Positions 25,193-34,700 of a stretch of DNA of 64,000 nt are shown here, piece after piece. This DNA is from JAGLWW01 sp964640225 (GTDB lineage: Archaea > Aenigmatarchaeota > Aenigmatarchaeia > PWEA01 > JAGHBM01): contig CAZXFI010000003.1 of assembly GCA_964640225.1 (NCBI GenBank), positions 1-64,000 on the forward strand. The letters are read 5' to 3'. Both the position numbers and the translations under genes were made by a program. The notes beneath the pieces were generated by a model. The model was not told the DNA's origin, ran no database searches, and saw only the letters and a program-made list of their open reading frames with translations. Position 1 is the first letter of the stretch. Every line of letters begins with the position of its first letter.

Positions 25193-26362
25193 AATAGTAG
25201 GGAGTATCAGACATCCCATCATGTAGCTTCTTCTGGTTCCGGAGAGTATACAAAAAAGACCGAGTGATGTTGAAAGCAAAAGAACACACAGTCCGGTTAA
25301 TCCGGTGAACAGAACGGTCATGAAGACAAGAAAAACCAATATGGCAAAGCCAAGAAAATTGTAGTTTATTTTTCTCAGAACCCCTATGAAATTTCCGGCA
25401 ACCAGTAGGGTTGCAATTGAGGACAGGCCCCCTGCCAGTATTATCGCGCCCATTAAAATAACAACGTCTGTTACGGTGAGAGTGGTTAGTATTTCCTGCA
25501 CCGCCACACCGGCACCGCTCCTCGGGTTGCCTATCAACCATAATGCAAGTATGGACAGGACGGCGACCACCGTGTTAACACCTCCTATTGCTATCATAAA
25601 CTCGTTTTCTCTTTTCTTTCCAACAAGTTCCCGTGAAACAAAAGTGGCCTGCGCGGCACCCACCCCCGGGAGGAGGCCGGCGAGAATTCCCGACAGGGAC
25701 CCGATAACCCCTCCCCTGAATATCTCACCTCTTTTCAGTTCAAGTTCGTCTGTTTTCTGCCCAGGTATTACCACACGGTCCTTTAGAGACTTTACTATCA
25801 TGCTCATCCCAAACAGTCCGGTAAGCATGGGGAACAGGGCGAACTTTCCGAGAACTCCCCCGTTCAGGACAAGATACCCGAGAATCCCGGAAAGCAGAAA
25901 GACCAGAGGACCGGACAGGGTTTTGTCCTTCAGAAACATAAAACCGGTCAGAAAAATAAGGAGCCAGTGTACGTTCGGCCTCAGGGTGGAGTAAAAACTG
26001 CCTATAAAAAAGGCGAGAACAGGCAGCACTGCGAGTACCATAAGGAGGGACACCACGCCCCCAACCACGGTAAGTTTTACCGCCTGCTGGCCCATGCCGC
26101 TCATCATCATTCTGTGCCCCGGCAGCACGCTCAGCGCGGTTTCCGGGTCGGGTGCCCCGAGCATTATTGAGGGAATGAAGTCAAGGAAGGAGTGGGCCAC
26201 TGACATGGACACAATCATGACAGAAAAAAGAAGGGGGTTGCCGAAGAACAGGCCCAGGAAAACGGTTATTACGGTGTTGGGGTGGAGCCCGGGAGTAAGG
26301 CCCGTGATTATACCAACGGCTGTACCGAGAAAAATATAAAAAAGAATAGCAAGCAAATCCAT
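25178..26362 (-). CDS. TctA-family (DUF112-like) membrane protein, archaeal COG1784 type
   Basis: 394 residues with about ten to eleven hydrophobic helices. ITGLTPGLHPNTV near the N-terminus and SGILAGLLPGVGAAQATFVSRELVG in the middle are the duplicated glycine-proline motifs of the tripartite tricarboxylate transporter permease family. The archaeal branch is shorter and has no TctB or TctC partner here, so the cargo is unknown. A small two-helix protein is encoded just upstream on the same strand. Confidence 0.75.
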   Translation of the reverse strand: MDLLAILFYIFLGTAVGIITGLTPGLHPNTVITVFLGLFFGNPLLFSVMIVSMSVAHSFLDFIPSIMLGAPDPETALSVLPGHRMMMSGMGQQAVKLTVVGGVVSLLMVLAVLPVLAFFIGSFYSTLRPNVHWLLIFLTGFMFLKDKTLSGPLVFLLSGILGYLVLNGGVLGKFALFPMLTGLFGMSMIVKSLKDRVVIPGQKTDELELKRGEIFRGGVIGSLSGILAGLLPGVGAAQATFVSRELVGKKRENEFMIAIGGVNTVVAVLSILALWLIGNPRSGAGVAVQEILTTLTVTDVVILMGAIILAGGLSSIATLLVAGNFIGVLRKINYNFLGFAILVFLVFMTVLFTGLTGLCVLLLSTSLGLFCILSGTRRSYMMGCLILPTILFFV

Positions 26363-26389
26363 GCTTTAGGTTTCGGGAAGTGAAATAAA

Positions 26390-26578
26390 TTATTTCTTTT
26401 TCTTGTTTTTCATTGCATGGATTATTACTTCAAAAGATGTTATTATAGCCGCTATGAGAAACCCTGTTCCAAAAGAGAGAGTTGCTTCTTTTCCCATGTA
26501 CCACATAAGCGCGGTCACTACGATGAGCACTACCAGGAACAGCGGTACTTCCTCCTTCAATTGCCAACCGATTTTCAT
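26390..26578 (-). CDS. Small two-helix membrane protein
   Basis: 62 residues: a short cytoplasmic start (MKIGWQLKEE), two hydrophobic helices (VPLFLVVLIVVTALMWY and FGTGFLIAAIITSFEVII) and a lysine-rich end. It precedes the TctA-like gene by 27 nt on the same strand. It could be a small partner of that transporter, but no sequence motif supports this. Strong hydrophobicity and gene position argue that it is real. Confidence 0.55.
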   Translation of the reverse strand: MKIGWQLKEEVPLFLVVLIVVTALMWYMGKEATLSFGTGFLIAAIITSFEVIIHAMKNKKKK

Positions 26579-26642
26579 GTTATCACAGTTAGTTTTGTAG
26601 TTTAATATATATAATCTTTTTTAAATATCTTTAGTGGTTAGG

Positions 26643-26966
26643 ATGTTCAATCAGAAGCAGATGGAGAAGGCAATGAAGAGGATGGGAATCCGGTCGGAGG
26701 AGATAGACGCCGAGGAGGTTCTCATAAAATGCAGGGACAGGGAGCTTGTGATAAGAGAGCCCGTGGTGTCAAAAATAAAAATGGGAGGACAGGAAACCTT
26801 CCAGGTCATGGGCAAAGTTTCAGAGAAACTCGCTGAGAAGTTTACCCAGGAAGACATAAATCTCGTGATGGAGCAGACAGGATGCTCCGACGAAGAGGCG
26901 GTAAGGGCGCTGGACGAGACCGGGAACATGGCTGAGGCGATAATGAAGCTCAAGGGCAAAGCTTAA
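26643..26966 (+). CDS. nac: Nascent polypeptide-associated complex protein (archaeal NAC)
   Basis: 107 residues. The NAC domain spans about residues 20-75 (EVLIKCRDRELVIREPVVSKIKMGGQETFQV) and a UBA domain closes the protein (DINLVMEQTGCSDEEAVRALDETGNMAEAIMKL). Archaeal NAC is a homodimer that binds emerging chains at the ribosome. The ATG at 26643 is about 30 nt after a TATA-like TATATATAAT, consistent with leaderless translation; a GTG at 26634 is the alternative. Confidence 0.92.
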   Translation: MFNQKQMEKAMKRMGIRSEEIDAEEVLIKCRDRELVIREPVVSKIKMGGQETFQVMGKVSEKLAEKFTQEDINLVMEQTGCSDEEAVRALDETGNMAEAIMKLKGKA

Positions 26967-27000
26967 ATATTTTGGCGCAGAACTTTCTCTGTCAAATTCA

Positions 27001-27153
27001 ATGAGTGACAGAAAAATGGACGAGAAGGACGGAATAAAGGAAGTAGAAGTGAAATGCAGCTGCGGCAGGAAGATAAGGATAAAATTCATTGCCCCCGTGG
27101 TCGTGGAGCATGACTGCACGTACGAGATAAGAGGGGAAAACAGCGTACCCTAG
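27001..27153 (+). CDS. 50-residue Cys-containing protein, unknown
   Basis: ATG at 27001 lies about 35 nt after GCTTAAATATTTTG, a fair TATA element in the gap after NAC. The product has an acidic start, a CSCGRKIRIKF strand with paired cysteines and a later HDCTYEI, resembling half of a zinc ribbon. I do not recognise a family. Codon use and promoter position support it as a gene. It ends just before a TATAACA-N-TGTTATA palindrome. Confidence 0.55.
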   Translation: MSDRKMDEKDGIKEVEVKCSCGRKIRIKFIAPVVVEHDCTYEIRGENSVP

Positions 27154-27158
27154 CCTTT

Positions 27159-27173
27159 TATAACACTGTTATA
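27159..27173. promoter_or_regulatory. Palindrome TATAACA-C-TGTTATA (site 2)
   Basis: Perfect 7+1+7 dyad in the gap between the small Cys protein and the DUF167 gene. It equals the reverse complement of site 1 at 18994 over its full length and, like it, is followed by TATC on the plus strand. Confidence 0.55.
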
Positions 27174-27278
27174 TCACTTTAAATAACTTTCAGGATAAAT
27201 TTATCAAGGCCCGTCTCGATCAGCTCTCGGAAAGGCCTGTGGGCCCTTATGAAAAAGAGTGTTATGGGCGGGTCACAA

Positions 27279-27554
27279 ATGATTCTTATGCTCCTCAAGC
27301 TCAAGGTCAAACCGGCTTCCGAGAAGACCATAATAAAAGTGGAAACAGGTTTAAAAGGCTCCGTTGTTAAAATATGGCTAAAATCTCCCGCAAAAGACGG
27401 AAAGGCCAACAAAGAGTTGTCCTTACTCTTAAATAAGGTTTTTGGAAGCTACAAATTTGTTTCCGGCCGCATATCCAGGGAAAAGCTTATAAAGGTTGAT
27501 ATGGATATAGATAATGTATTTGACAGAATAAGAAAGTTTACAAAAAGAACCTAG
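27279..27554 (+). CDS. DUF167/UPF0235 (YggU-like) protein
   Basis: About 91 residues from the ATG at 27279; the frame opens at 27249. KVKPASEKTIIKV and the segment LKSPAKDGKANKELSLLL are the conserved core of the DUF167 family, a small alpha/beta fold of unknown biochemical role found in all domains. The C-terminal part VSGRISREKLIKVD also fits. It stands alone between the palindrome at 27159 and dnaG. Confidence 0.85.
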   Translation: MILMLLKLKVKPASEKTIIKVETGLKGSVVKIWLKSPAKDGKANKELSLLLNKVFGSYKFVSGRISREKLIKVDMDIDNVFDRIRKFTKRT

Positions 27555-27649
27555 GGAACTTATAATCATCATTCATCACTAATCTGATGCGTCCTTTAGG
27601 ACAATGTGGGGAACAGTTCTTTCTAGGTTTTTCAAAAGAGGTGATAGTT

Positions 27650-28849
27650 ATGAGCAAGCTAGCTCAATCCACGTCAAAGTACAACATAGTGGCAAAATTC
27701 AGCTCAAAAGGGGTTGTGGAGAAGCCTGACGTAATAGGCGCGGTTTTCGGCCAGACAGAAGGGCTTCTCGGCGCAGACATGGACCTGAGAGAGCTGCAGA
27801 GAACGGGAAGGATAGGAAGAATAGAGGTAAATATAAACACAAAGAACGGCAACACCCAGGGAGTCATAAACATACCATCGTCCCTGGATGCAAGCGAAAC
27901 AGCTCTCATAGCCGCCACCCTGGAGACCATAGAAAGGGTGGGACCCTGCGACGCCAAAATAAACGTGGAAAAGGTGGAGGACATAAGAGCCGTAAAAAGA
28001 AAGTACGTGGTGGACAGGGCAAAGGAGATACTGAAAAACGTGTTTGAGGAGGGGTTGCCTGAAACGCAGGAAATAGCCGAGGAAATAAAGGAGGCCGTCC
28101 GGTCTTCGGAAGCCACGGTATACAGGGGACTTCCGGCCGGGCCGAACATAATGTCTTACGACTCCCTGATAGTTTGCGAAGGAAGGGCAGACGTAGTCAA
28201 GCTACTAAAGAACGGAATAAAGAACGCCATAGCCATAGAGGGCTCTTCTGTGCCGGATTTGATTATAGGCCTGAGCAAGCAGAAAACCACGACGGCCTTC
28301 CTGGACGGGGATAGGGGAGGAGACCTGATACTCAAGGAGATGATACAGAAAGGAGTTGACCTGGATTTCGTGGCAAGGGCTCCCAGGGGAAAGGAAGTGG
28401 AAGACCTGACAAAAAAGGAGATATACAAGTGCCTGAGAGACAAGGTCTCCTCGGACCAGGAGAAAATAGATGCAAACAGCAAAAACAACGGAAAGAAAAC
28501 GGAGACCACCACGAGCGCCCAGAAGACTGAAAAAAAGAGCTTCCCAAAAACCAGCAGCAAGGAGGACGGGGAGTTCAAGAAAGTTCTCTCCGACCTCACG
28601 GGAACGCGGGCGGCTTATTTCTTTGACAAGGACATGAAGATAATAGGCAAGATACCCGTGAAGGAAATGTTCAGCGCGCTCAAGGAAATGAAAGACATTT
28701 ACGCTCTAGTGTTCGACGGTTCAATAGACCAGAAACTGGTAAAATTCAGCGCGGACAAGAACATCAAGCACCTGGTGGGAATGAAAATCAACGGAAGAAT
28801 AAACGTGCCTAAGAATATGAGGGTAGTTACTCAGAAGGAACTCAAATAA
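27650..28849 (+). CDS. dnaG: DnaG-type primase (archaeal Toprim protein)
   Basis: 399 residues. ATG at 27650 follows GAGGTGAT; the longer frame from 27587 is not supported. The N-terminal archaeal DnaG domain (TSKYNIVAKFSSKGVVEKPDVIGAVFG) precedes a Toprim domain with the Glu in LIVCEGRADV and acidic pair in FLDGDRGGD. A low-complexity Lys/Thr/Ser linker (about residues 275-310) joins the C-terminal domain. Archaeal DnaG associates with the RNA exosome and has primase activity in vitro. All Toprim acidic residues are intact. Confidence 0.93.
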   Translation: MSKLAQSTSKYNIVAKFSSKGVVEKPDVIGAVFGQTEGLLGADMDLRELQRTGRIGRIEVNINTKNGNTQGVINIPSSLDASETALIAATLETIERVGPCDAKINVEKVEDIRAVKRKYVVDRAKEILKNVFEEGLPETQEIAEEIKEAVRSSEATVYRGLPAGPNIMSYDSLIVCEGRADVVKLLKNGIKNAIAIEGSSVPDLIIGLSKQKTTTAFLDGDRGGDLILKEMIQKGVDLDFVARAPRGKEVEDLTKKEIYKCLRDKVSSDQEKIDANSKNNGKKTETTTSAQKTEKKSFPKTSSKEDGEFKKVLSDLTGTRAAYFFDKDMKIIGKIPVKEMFSALKEMKDIYALVFDGSIDQKLVKFSADKNIKHLVGMKINGRINVPKNMRVVTQKELK

Positions 28850-28955
28850 TCATTTCATCGTCTATGACCAAACCGCATCCGCCGCAGAAAGTCAGTATGT
28901 TCCTTCCATCGTCTTCCTTTTTTATTTTAAGGCAACCGCATTCGGGACATTTCAT
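28842..28955 (-). CDS. 37-residue single zinc ribbon protein (TFB-ribbon-like)
   Basis: MKCPECGC at the start and CGGCGLVIDDEM at the end form a CxxC ... CxxC zinc ribbon. The second knuckle followed by LVIDDEM resembles the N-terminal ribbon of transcription factor B. Nothing else is encoded, so it is a free-standing ribbon. It overlaps the 3' end of dnaG by 8 nt on the opposite strand. Independent conservation would be needed to be certain it is translated; the ordered cysteine pattern makes chance unlikely. Confidence 0.55.
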   Translation of the reverse strand: MKCPECGCLKIKKEDDGRNILTFCGGCGLVIDDEMII

Positions 28956-29082
28956 ATCTCCCACCCGATTGAGTATTTGGCCTGGTAGGATTTAAACATT
29001 TATCTGTAAGGAAATATGGTTTATAAAATAGATACAAAAAAACAAACAACAAATGACGATTTACGAACCAAAGGTGATAAAA

Positions 29083-30888
29083 ATGAGCAATAAAAAAAGA
29101 CAAAAGATAGTACCGGACACTTCCGTAATCATAGACGAGAAGCTGTCTGAACTGATAGAGAAAGACGGCCTGAAGGCAGACATAATCATACCGGAAATGG
29201 TTCTGGATGAGCTGCAGAGCCAGGCTAACAGGGGTCTGGAGATAGGATTCAACGGGCTTAACGAAATAAAGAAGCTGAGGGACATATCAAAAACCAACCC
29301 CGGTGTGAAGATAATGGCCACCGGAAGAAGACCCACCCCCGACGAGGTTAAGCTTGCCAAGAAGGGAAGGATAGACGCCCTTATAAGGGACGTTGCCAAG
29401 AAGGAATCCGCGGTTCTTTACACGGAGGACCTTGTACAGTCTGAGGTGGCCAAGGCCGACGGCATTGAAGTGGTTTACATAGAGACAAAGTCCGACGAGG
29501 AACTGGTTTTTGAGAAATACCTCACGAAGAACACGATGTCCCTTCATTTCAAGGAAAAATCAAGGCCGATGGCCAAGATAGGAAAACCAGGAGAGGTGGA
29601 ACTGAAGGAGTTGAGAAAGGAGATTTGCACCAAGGAGGAGCTTGAGAGAATGGCTTCGGACATAGTATATGCTACCAGGCGCAGGGAAGGGCAGTTTGAG
29701 ATAAGCCGCAACGGAGCAGAGGTCGTGCAGCTGGGGGAGTATAGGATTGCGATAACAAAACCTCCGTTTTCCAAGGACTACGAGATAACGATAATAAGGC
29801 CCATAGTAAAGCTAAAGCTGGAGGACTACGAACTCTCTGAAAAGCTTTTAAAAAGGCTAAAAAGAAAGGCCGAGGGAATTCTTATATCGGGACCGCCAGG
29901 CTCCGGGAAGTCAACCTTCGCGTCGGGCCTTGCGGAGTTCTACCTGAAGCAGGGAAAGATAATAAAAACCCTGGAATCCCCAAGGGACCTGCAGGTGCCA
30001 CCCGAGGTAACGCAGTACGCGCCGCTCAACGGCAGCATGTCAAACTCGGCAGACGTGCTTCTTCTTGTAAGGCCGGACTACACGATTTACGACGAGATGA
30101 GGAAGACCGCCGATTTCAGGGTTTTCTCGGACATGAGGCTATCCGGAATAGGAATGGTCGGGGTGGTGCATGCAAGCGATCCTATTAACGCCGTGCAGAG
30201 GTTTATCGGAAGGACAGAGCTGGGAATGATACCCCACATACTTGACACAATAGTTTTCATAAGGTACGGCAAGATAGAAAAGGTCTTTTCAATCTCCATG
30301 AAGGTGAAAGTCCCCACAGGGATGGTGGAGCAGGACCTGGCCAGGCCGGTTGTGGAGATAAGGGACTTTGAATCTGGAAAACTGGAGTATGAAATATACA
30401 CCTACGGCGAGGAAAACGTGGTCTTGGAAGTCTCGGAAGAGAAGGACAAGCCCATGGAAAAGTTGGCAAAGGAAAGGATAAGAGAGGAAATAAAGAAGTA
30501 CGACAAGTCCGCGGAAATAGAGTTCACGGGCGGAAAAAGAATAGTGGCAAAGGTCGGCAACAAGGCAATACCGAAGCTTATAGGCAAGGAAGGAAAGACG
30601 ATAGAGAAGATAGAGAAGAAGCTCGGGGTAAGCATAGACGTCCAGCCGAGAATAGAGAGCCTGGGAAAAGAGGTGAAATTTGACGTGGGCGAAAGCGGGG
30701 CCTATATAATATTTTCCTTCAAGAAAAATTTAAGAGGAGAAAACGCCAATACCTATGTGAAGGACGAGTATTTGTTCACGGCAACCGTGGGAAAGTCAGG
30801 TCAGATAAGGATTTCCAAGAATTCCGACCTGGGCAAGCAGATAATAAACGCGCTTGCCACCAAGAAAAGAATCAGGGTATTTGTCTAG
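29083..30888 (+). CDS. PIN-domain, PilT-type ATPase with KH domain (COG1855-like)
   Basis: 601 residues; ATG at 29083 follows GGTGAT by 4 nt. An N-terminal PIN nuclease domain (KIVPDTSVIIDEKL, first Asp12; later YTEDLVQSEVA) is followed by a type II/IV secretion-like ATPase with Walker A SGPPGSGKST near residue 268 and GVVHASDP. A KH RNA-binding domain follows (KAIPKLIGKEGKTIEKIEKKLG, about 500-525). The combination is an archaeal family thought to act on RNA; its exact substrate is unknown. The stop codon's last base is also the first base of the tRNA-Arg gene. Confidence 0.88.
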   Translation: MSNKKRQKIVPDTSVIIDEKLSELIEKDGLKADIIIPEMVLDELQSQANRGLEIGFNGLNEIKKLRDISKTNPGVKIMATGRRPTPDEVKLAKKGRIDALIRDVAKKESAVLYTEDLVQSEVAKADGIEVVYIETKSDEELVFEKYLTKNTMSLHFKEKSRPMAKIGKPGEVELKELRKEICTKEELERMASDIVYATRRREGQFEISRNGAEVVQLGEYRIAITKPPFSKDYEITIIRPIVKLKLEDYELSEKLLKRLKRKAEGILISGPPGSGKSTFASGLAEFYLKQGKIIKTLESPRDLQVPPEVTQYAPLNGSMSNSADVLLLVRPDYTIYDEMRKTADFRVFSDMRLSGIGMVGVVHASDPINAVQRFIGRTELGMIPHILDTIVFIRYGKIEKVFSISMKVKVPTGMVEQDLARPVVEIRDFESGKLEYEIYTYGEENVVLEVSEEKDKPMEKLAKERIREEIKKYDKSAEIEFTGGKRIVAKVGNKAIPKLIGKEGKTIEKIEKKLGVSIDVQPRIESLGKEVKFDVGESGAYIIFSFKKNLRGENANTYVKDEYLFTATVGKSGQIRISKNSDLGKQIINALATKKRIRVFV

Positions 30889-30909
30889 CCCCAGTAGCTC
30901 AGTCTGGGA

Positions 30910-31037
30910 GGCCTTTCTTTTCACAAAAGAAAGCACTCGTGGATTTGGAAATGAAAAATTTCCAAACTTGAAAATGTTATTTTCAAGAAAGAAAATTTAG
31001 GTGCAACCTGTGGAAACGGGAAAGGTCTGGATATATA
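30910..31037 (+). other. tRNA-Arg intron 1 (D loop, ~128 nt)
   Basis: The insertion contains at least three strong hairpins: CTTTCTTTT/AAAAGAAAG, TTTGGAAAT/ATTTCCAAA and CTTGAAAAT/ATTTTCAAG. It is unusually long for an archaeal tRNA intron and shows no open frame. Confidence 0.75.
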
Positions 31038-31054
31038 GAGCGACTGCCTCCTAA

Positions 31055-31067
31055 GCTTTTGGAGTAA
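31055..31067 (+). other. tRNA-Arg intron 2 (anticodon loop, ~13 nt)
   Basis: GCTTTTGGAGTAA lies between CTCCTAA and GCAGT, at or next to canonical position 37/38. It may be shifted by one base. Confidence 0.75.
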
Positions 31068-31088
31068 GCAGTAGGTCCCGTGTTCGAA

Positions 31089-31163
31089 AACAGGCCCCTT
31101 TTAGAAAAAGGTTCCTGTACCTCCCAAAATCCGGAAATTCAAGAATTTCCCAAACGGGGAAAG
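31089..31163 (+). other. tRNA-Arg intron 3 (T loop, ~75 nt)
   Basis: Inserted after TTCGAA and before the last T-loop base. It holds the hairpins ACAGG/CCTGT with inner CCTTTT/AAAAGG, and GGAAATTC/GAATTTCC. The same loop position is interrupted in the tRNA-Gln of this window. Confidence 0.8.
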
Positions 31164-31209
31164 TCACGGCTGGGGCGCCAAATTTATTTTAAAGGGGACT
31201 AATAATCTT

Positions 31210-31713
31210 ATGGCCTGCAAAAAAAAGTTCTGGAAGATAGAAAGAATAATGGCCATGCTTTTTGCTGTTTTCATGGTATCATTCCTTTCTTTCGTGGCTT
31301 TGGCCCTGATGGAGTTCGTGGACATGAACGAATACGAAGAGGCCAACGTGGTAAAAATCATAGACACGACAGTAGTTCTGGGAAACAACTGCACCGCTAT
31401 AGTCGCCCGGACCTCCCAGGAGAGGGCCAGGTCCATAGAGCTGGGTCTGGAGAAAAGGATTGAAATACGTCCCAACACGCACGACCTTCTGGCCGACACC
31501 ATGGAAAGCTTCAACATAACCCTAGAGTATGTGACCATGGACAGGTTTGAAGACAGCATTTATTACGCGACGCTTCACATGAAGAAGGGTAACGAAAGGC
31601 TGAAGCTTGACTCCAAGCCGTCTGATGCTATATCAATAGCTTTAAGAACCGAAAGCCCGATATACATAAAAAAAGGCCTTTTGGAGGAATACGGCCAGAA
31701 TATATGCAAATAA
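31210..31713 (+). CDS. Membrane-anchored DUF151 (bifunctional nuclease-like) protein
   Basis: 167 residues. One hydrophobic helix near residues 12-36 is followed by a DUF151 domain ending in LKLDSKPSDAISIALRTESPIYIKKGLLEE, the family signature. DUF151 proteins occur as bifunctional nucleases in plants and as uncharacterised proteins in archaea and bacteria. The membrane anchor places the domain either outside or at the membrane; topology is not certain. TATA-like AATTTATTTTAAA precedes the gene, just after the tRNA. Confidence 0.82.
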   Translation: MACKKKFWKIERIMAMLFAVFMVSFLSFVALALMEFVDMNEYEEANVVKIIDTTVVLGNNCTAIVARTSQERARSIELGLEKRIEIRPNTHDLLADTMESFNITLEYVTMDRFEDSIYYATLHMKKGNERLKLDSKPSDAISIALRTESPIYIKKGLLEEYGQNICK

Positions 31714-31755
31714 ATATATTGTTGAAAAATAAAATTATAACTTGAGGTGTGGTTT

Positions 31756-34700
31756 GTGGATTCAACTAAATGTTTACCGCTAATTTTCATACTGCTCCTG
31801 CCTGCCCTTATTTCAGGCGGCACGATTTGGAGCACCGACTCGGATTTCAACGCTTCCTCCCCTGTTTACATGAACTTTACGAACTCCTACAACGGGAACA
31901 CAACCCTTGGCGTAAATTCCACGGGAATCCTGGAAGTGGGAAACGTCACGAACACGGTGAGGGCCAACTACACCCAGCCGGCCTCGGGCTGGACCTACGG
32001 GCAGTCAAGCTACGACTCATCTCTCTGCGGCCTGGGCTCCAACAACTTTGATTTCAGGGTAAGGAACGGCACCGGTTGTTATAACGTAACGGAAAACCTT
32101 ACCGGCACATCATGGGTTGCCCTGGAAAGAATTGAGGACAACTGCCCGCCCGGCAGATACTACGGCCTGATTAACATAACCAATTCCACGCTTGCGACTG
32201 ATTACGCCAACGTCACCGTGGTGATGAACCTTCCCATAAACGAGGACAACTCGCTCAACACCACTCTGGGAATCGGCCAGTTCAGGGGAACCATGTCCAC
32301 CACAACCAAGACCTATCACATTTACTACATAAACACGAGCGACGTGGAGAACTCCACGTCTGTTACCGTGAAGAACCTTGCCCCGGACGTCTTCCTTTTT
32401 GACCCGAGCGGAAACCTTAAGGCCAAGAACATACTGGGCTCGGGACAGAGCCTTGTTTACCAGTATCTAACAGGCGAGGCCCTGGGAATAGCTGTCTTTG
32501 ACAACTCCTCCACCGCGGCCTACTCAGGCCTGGCCCTGTTTTCAACCCTGAACGCCACAAGTTCCGGACAGCAGGTTTTATTTTTGGACTTCGGCGAAAT
32601 GAGTGCATCCGAAAAAAACACGACCCAGCTCAGGCTGGAAAACGAGGGAGCCCTGACGCTTTCTTCCGTTTCCCAGGGAAGGGAGCTTTACCACACGGAT
32701 ACGCGCCCCGGCAGCGGACCGGAAACCTTCGGCTTCCGCGTTCCCGATTTCGCTACCGAGGTAAGGGCGGAGCTCAGATGGAACGGAAGCTCCAACTACA
32801 CCGTCAGGCTGTACAAGCCAGACGGCACATCCGTGTCAAACTCCTCCGGCAGTTACATAAATTCAAATATAACCGGCGTGGAACAGGAGGAGTATGCCGA
32901 ATACTCGGGGATAGTGGGCTTTGCCAACGCCGGCCTGTGGACCGTGGAAGTCGTGAACAACACGAACGCCACTAATTCATACGTTCTTGACTTCAAGGTG
33001 TGGATGGACCCGGCCGAATGGGTGGACACAAACTACAGCACAAAAACTTTCAACTCAACCACCTCTCCGGAAGACGTGGAGTTAAACTTCACGGTTCAGA
33101 ACTACACACTCAGCGGCCAGTACAACGGCTCCCTGAGCTACACCAGCAGCGCCGGTGCAGTTGTCAGAGTTCCGTTCGGGACGAACGTCACCGCGCCCGA
33201 GCTTTTCGCCAACGGCACGTTCAGAAATTCCACGATAACCGTAAACGAGAACAGGGGATTCAACAGGACCGTAAATTTGAACGTAACCGTCAACAACACA
33301 GGCAACCAGGAACTTTCCGTTTCCCATTCCAATTCTTCTTTCCTGAACCACACAGCAGTCCCGTCCAACTACGTGGAGCTGTCCTACGTCCCGGTGTCTT
33401 CAATAGCTTCGGGAGAGTCAGACACGCTGGAGATAACCCTGACAATAGACACCACGAAAACAAACAACACGGCCGGAACCTACGAGGGATGGATATACCT
33501 GAACGATTCGGACGCCCGTCCCTACACCGGGTTCAACCTTACCCTGCAGGTCGTGCTTTCCAATTCCCTCAGCGTGCTCATAACCGACCTGGTAACGGAG
33601 GACGGGGACTCGGAAATAACCAGCAGGTCCTCGGACGAGAACTTCACCGTGGAGGCAAAGGTTTTCTACGCCAACGGCACCTCAACCGGCGGAAACCTGA
33701 CAATCTCAAACTTCGGCTCAGTGAGGCTGAGAAACCAGAACGTGACCTACTGGATTCCCGATTCCGGATACTTTGACATAGAGGCGCATGACGATGGACT
33801 TTGGCAGGGAGGCTTCGGCGAATACTGGATAAACGCCACGTTTGAAGGGGACACAGACTGGCCCGGCGGCTACTTCAGCGTGTATCTCTCGGCCAACAAG
33901 TCTGCCACAGGCGCGACACTTTCCGGAACCAACAGCAGCGGCACGCTGACTATACCCGGGGAGGGTATGTGGTTCACGGAGCACGAAACCGTGAGCAATT
34001 TTGACGAGGTCGGCGAAACGCAGTACTACGTGATAAAGGTCATAAATTACGGCACCGAAGACGCTACTTCCCAGATTAACCTGACCCTGACGGGGGGAGA
34101 CTGCGACGACTACATAATTCTGGACGTGGAGAACGCCACCTCAGGGTGCGGGAGCGACGACGGAGGGGCGCAGTTTGACATAGACATAGACCCCGGGGAC
34201 ACGTGCTACTTCACCTGGGAAGTGAAAGTCAAGGACTCCATCAACACGGATTACGTGGTGGACGAGGAGGACTGCCTGATTTCTGTGAAAACTGACGAGA
34301 ATAGGTTTACAGTTTTACCGCAGGACTACTTTGACGTATACATATCCGAGGGAAGCTCTGGCGGGAGCGACGACGATGACGACGACGAAAACGAGGACAT
34401 AGACATAACCGAGTATCCCTCATCCCTGACCATCACCCAGAACGAGACCGATGTTTTTGAAATAACCGTGGAGAACGACGGGGACACGGACGAGAACAAC
34501 ATAGAACTTACCATCACGGGTATACCCTCAAGCTGGTACTCTTTCAGCCCGTCAAACCTTGACCTTGACTCCGGGGACGAGGACGAGTTTGACGTGACGC
34601 TGGAAGTTCCGGAGGACGGGGAAGTCAAGAGCTATTCGCTCACCTTCAAGGCAGACAACGGCGATGTCTCGGATTCCAAGTCCTCCACGCTGAAAGTCCT

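Larger units (their letters stand above)
30888..31180 (+). tRNA. tRNA-Arg (CCU) with three introns, CCA encoded
   Basis: Acceptor GCCCCAG at 30888-30894 pairs with CTGGGGC at 31170-31176, followed by G and CCA. Removing three insertions yields a standard 77-nt tRNA: D stem GCTC/GAGC, anticodon stem ACTGC/GCAGT with loop CTCCTAA (anticodon CCU), variable AGGTC, T stem CCGTG/CACGG with loop TTCGAAT. Introns lie in the D loop (about 30910-31037), anticodon loop (about 31055-31067) and T loop (about 31089-31163). Boundaries may shift by a few bases where exon and intron share G or A. Confidence 0.88.

Noticed and set aside
30888..31180. Tandem or decayed tRNA genes instead of one intron-containing tRNA
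   Set aside because: Only one acceptor, one anticodon and one T stem pair exist, and all rejoin perfectly when three segments are removed.
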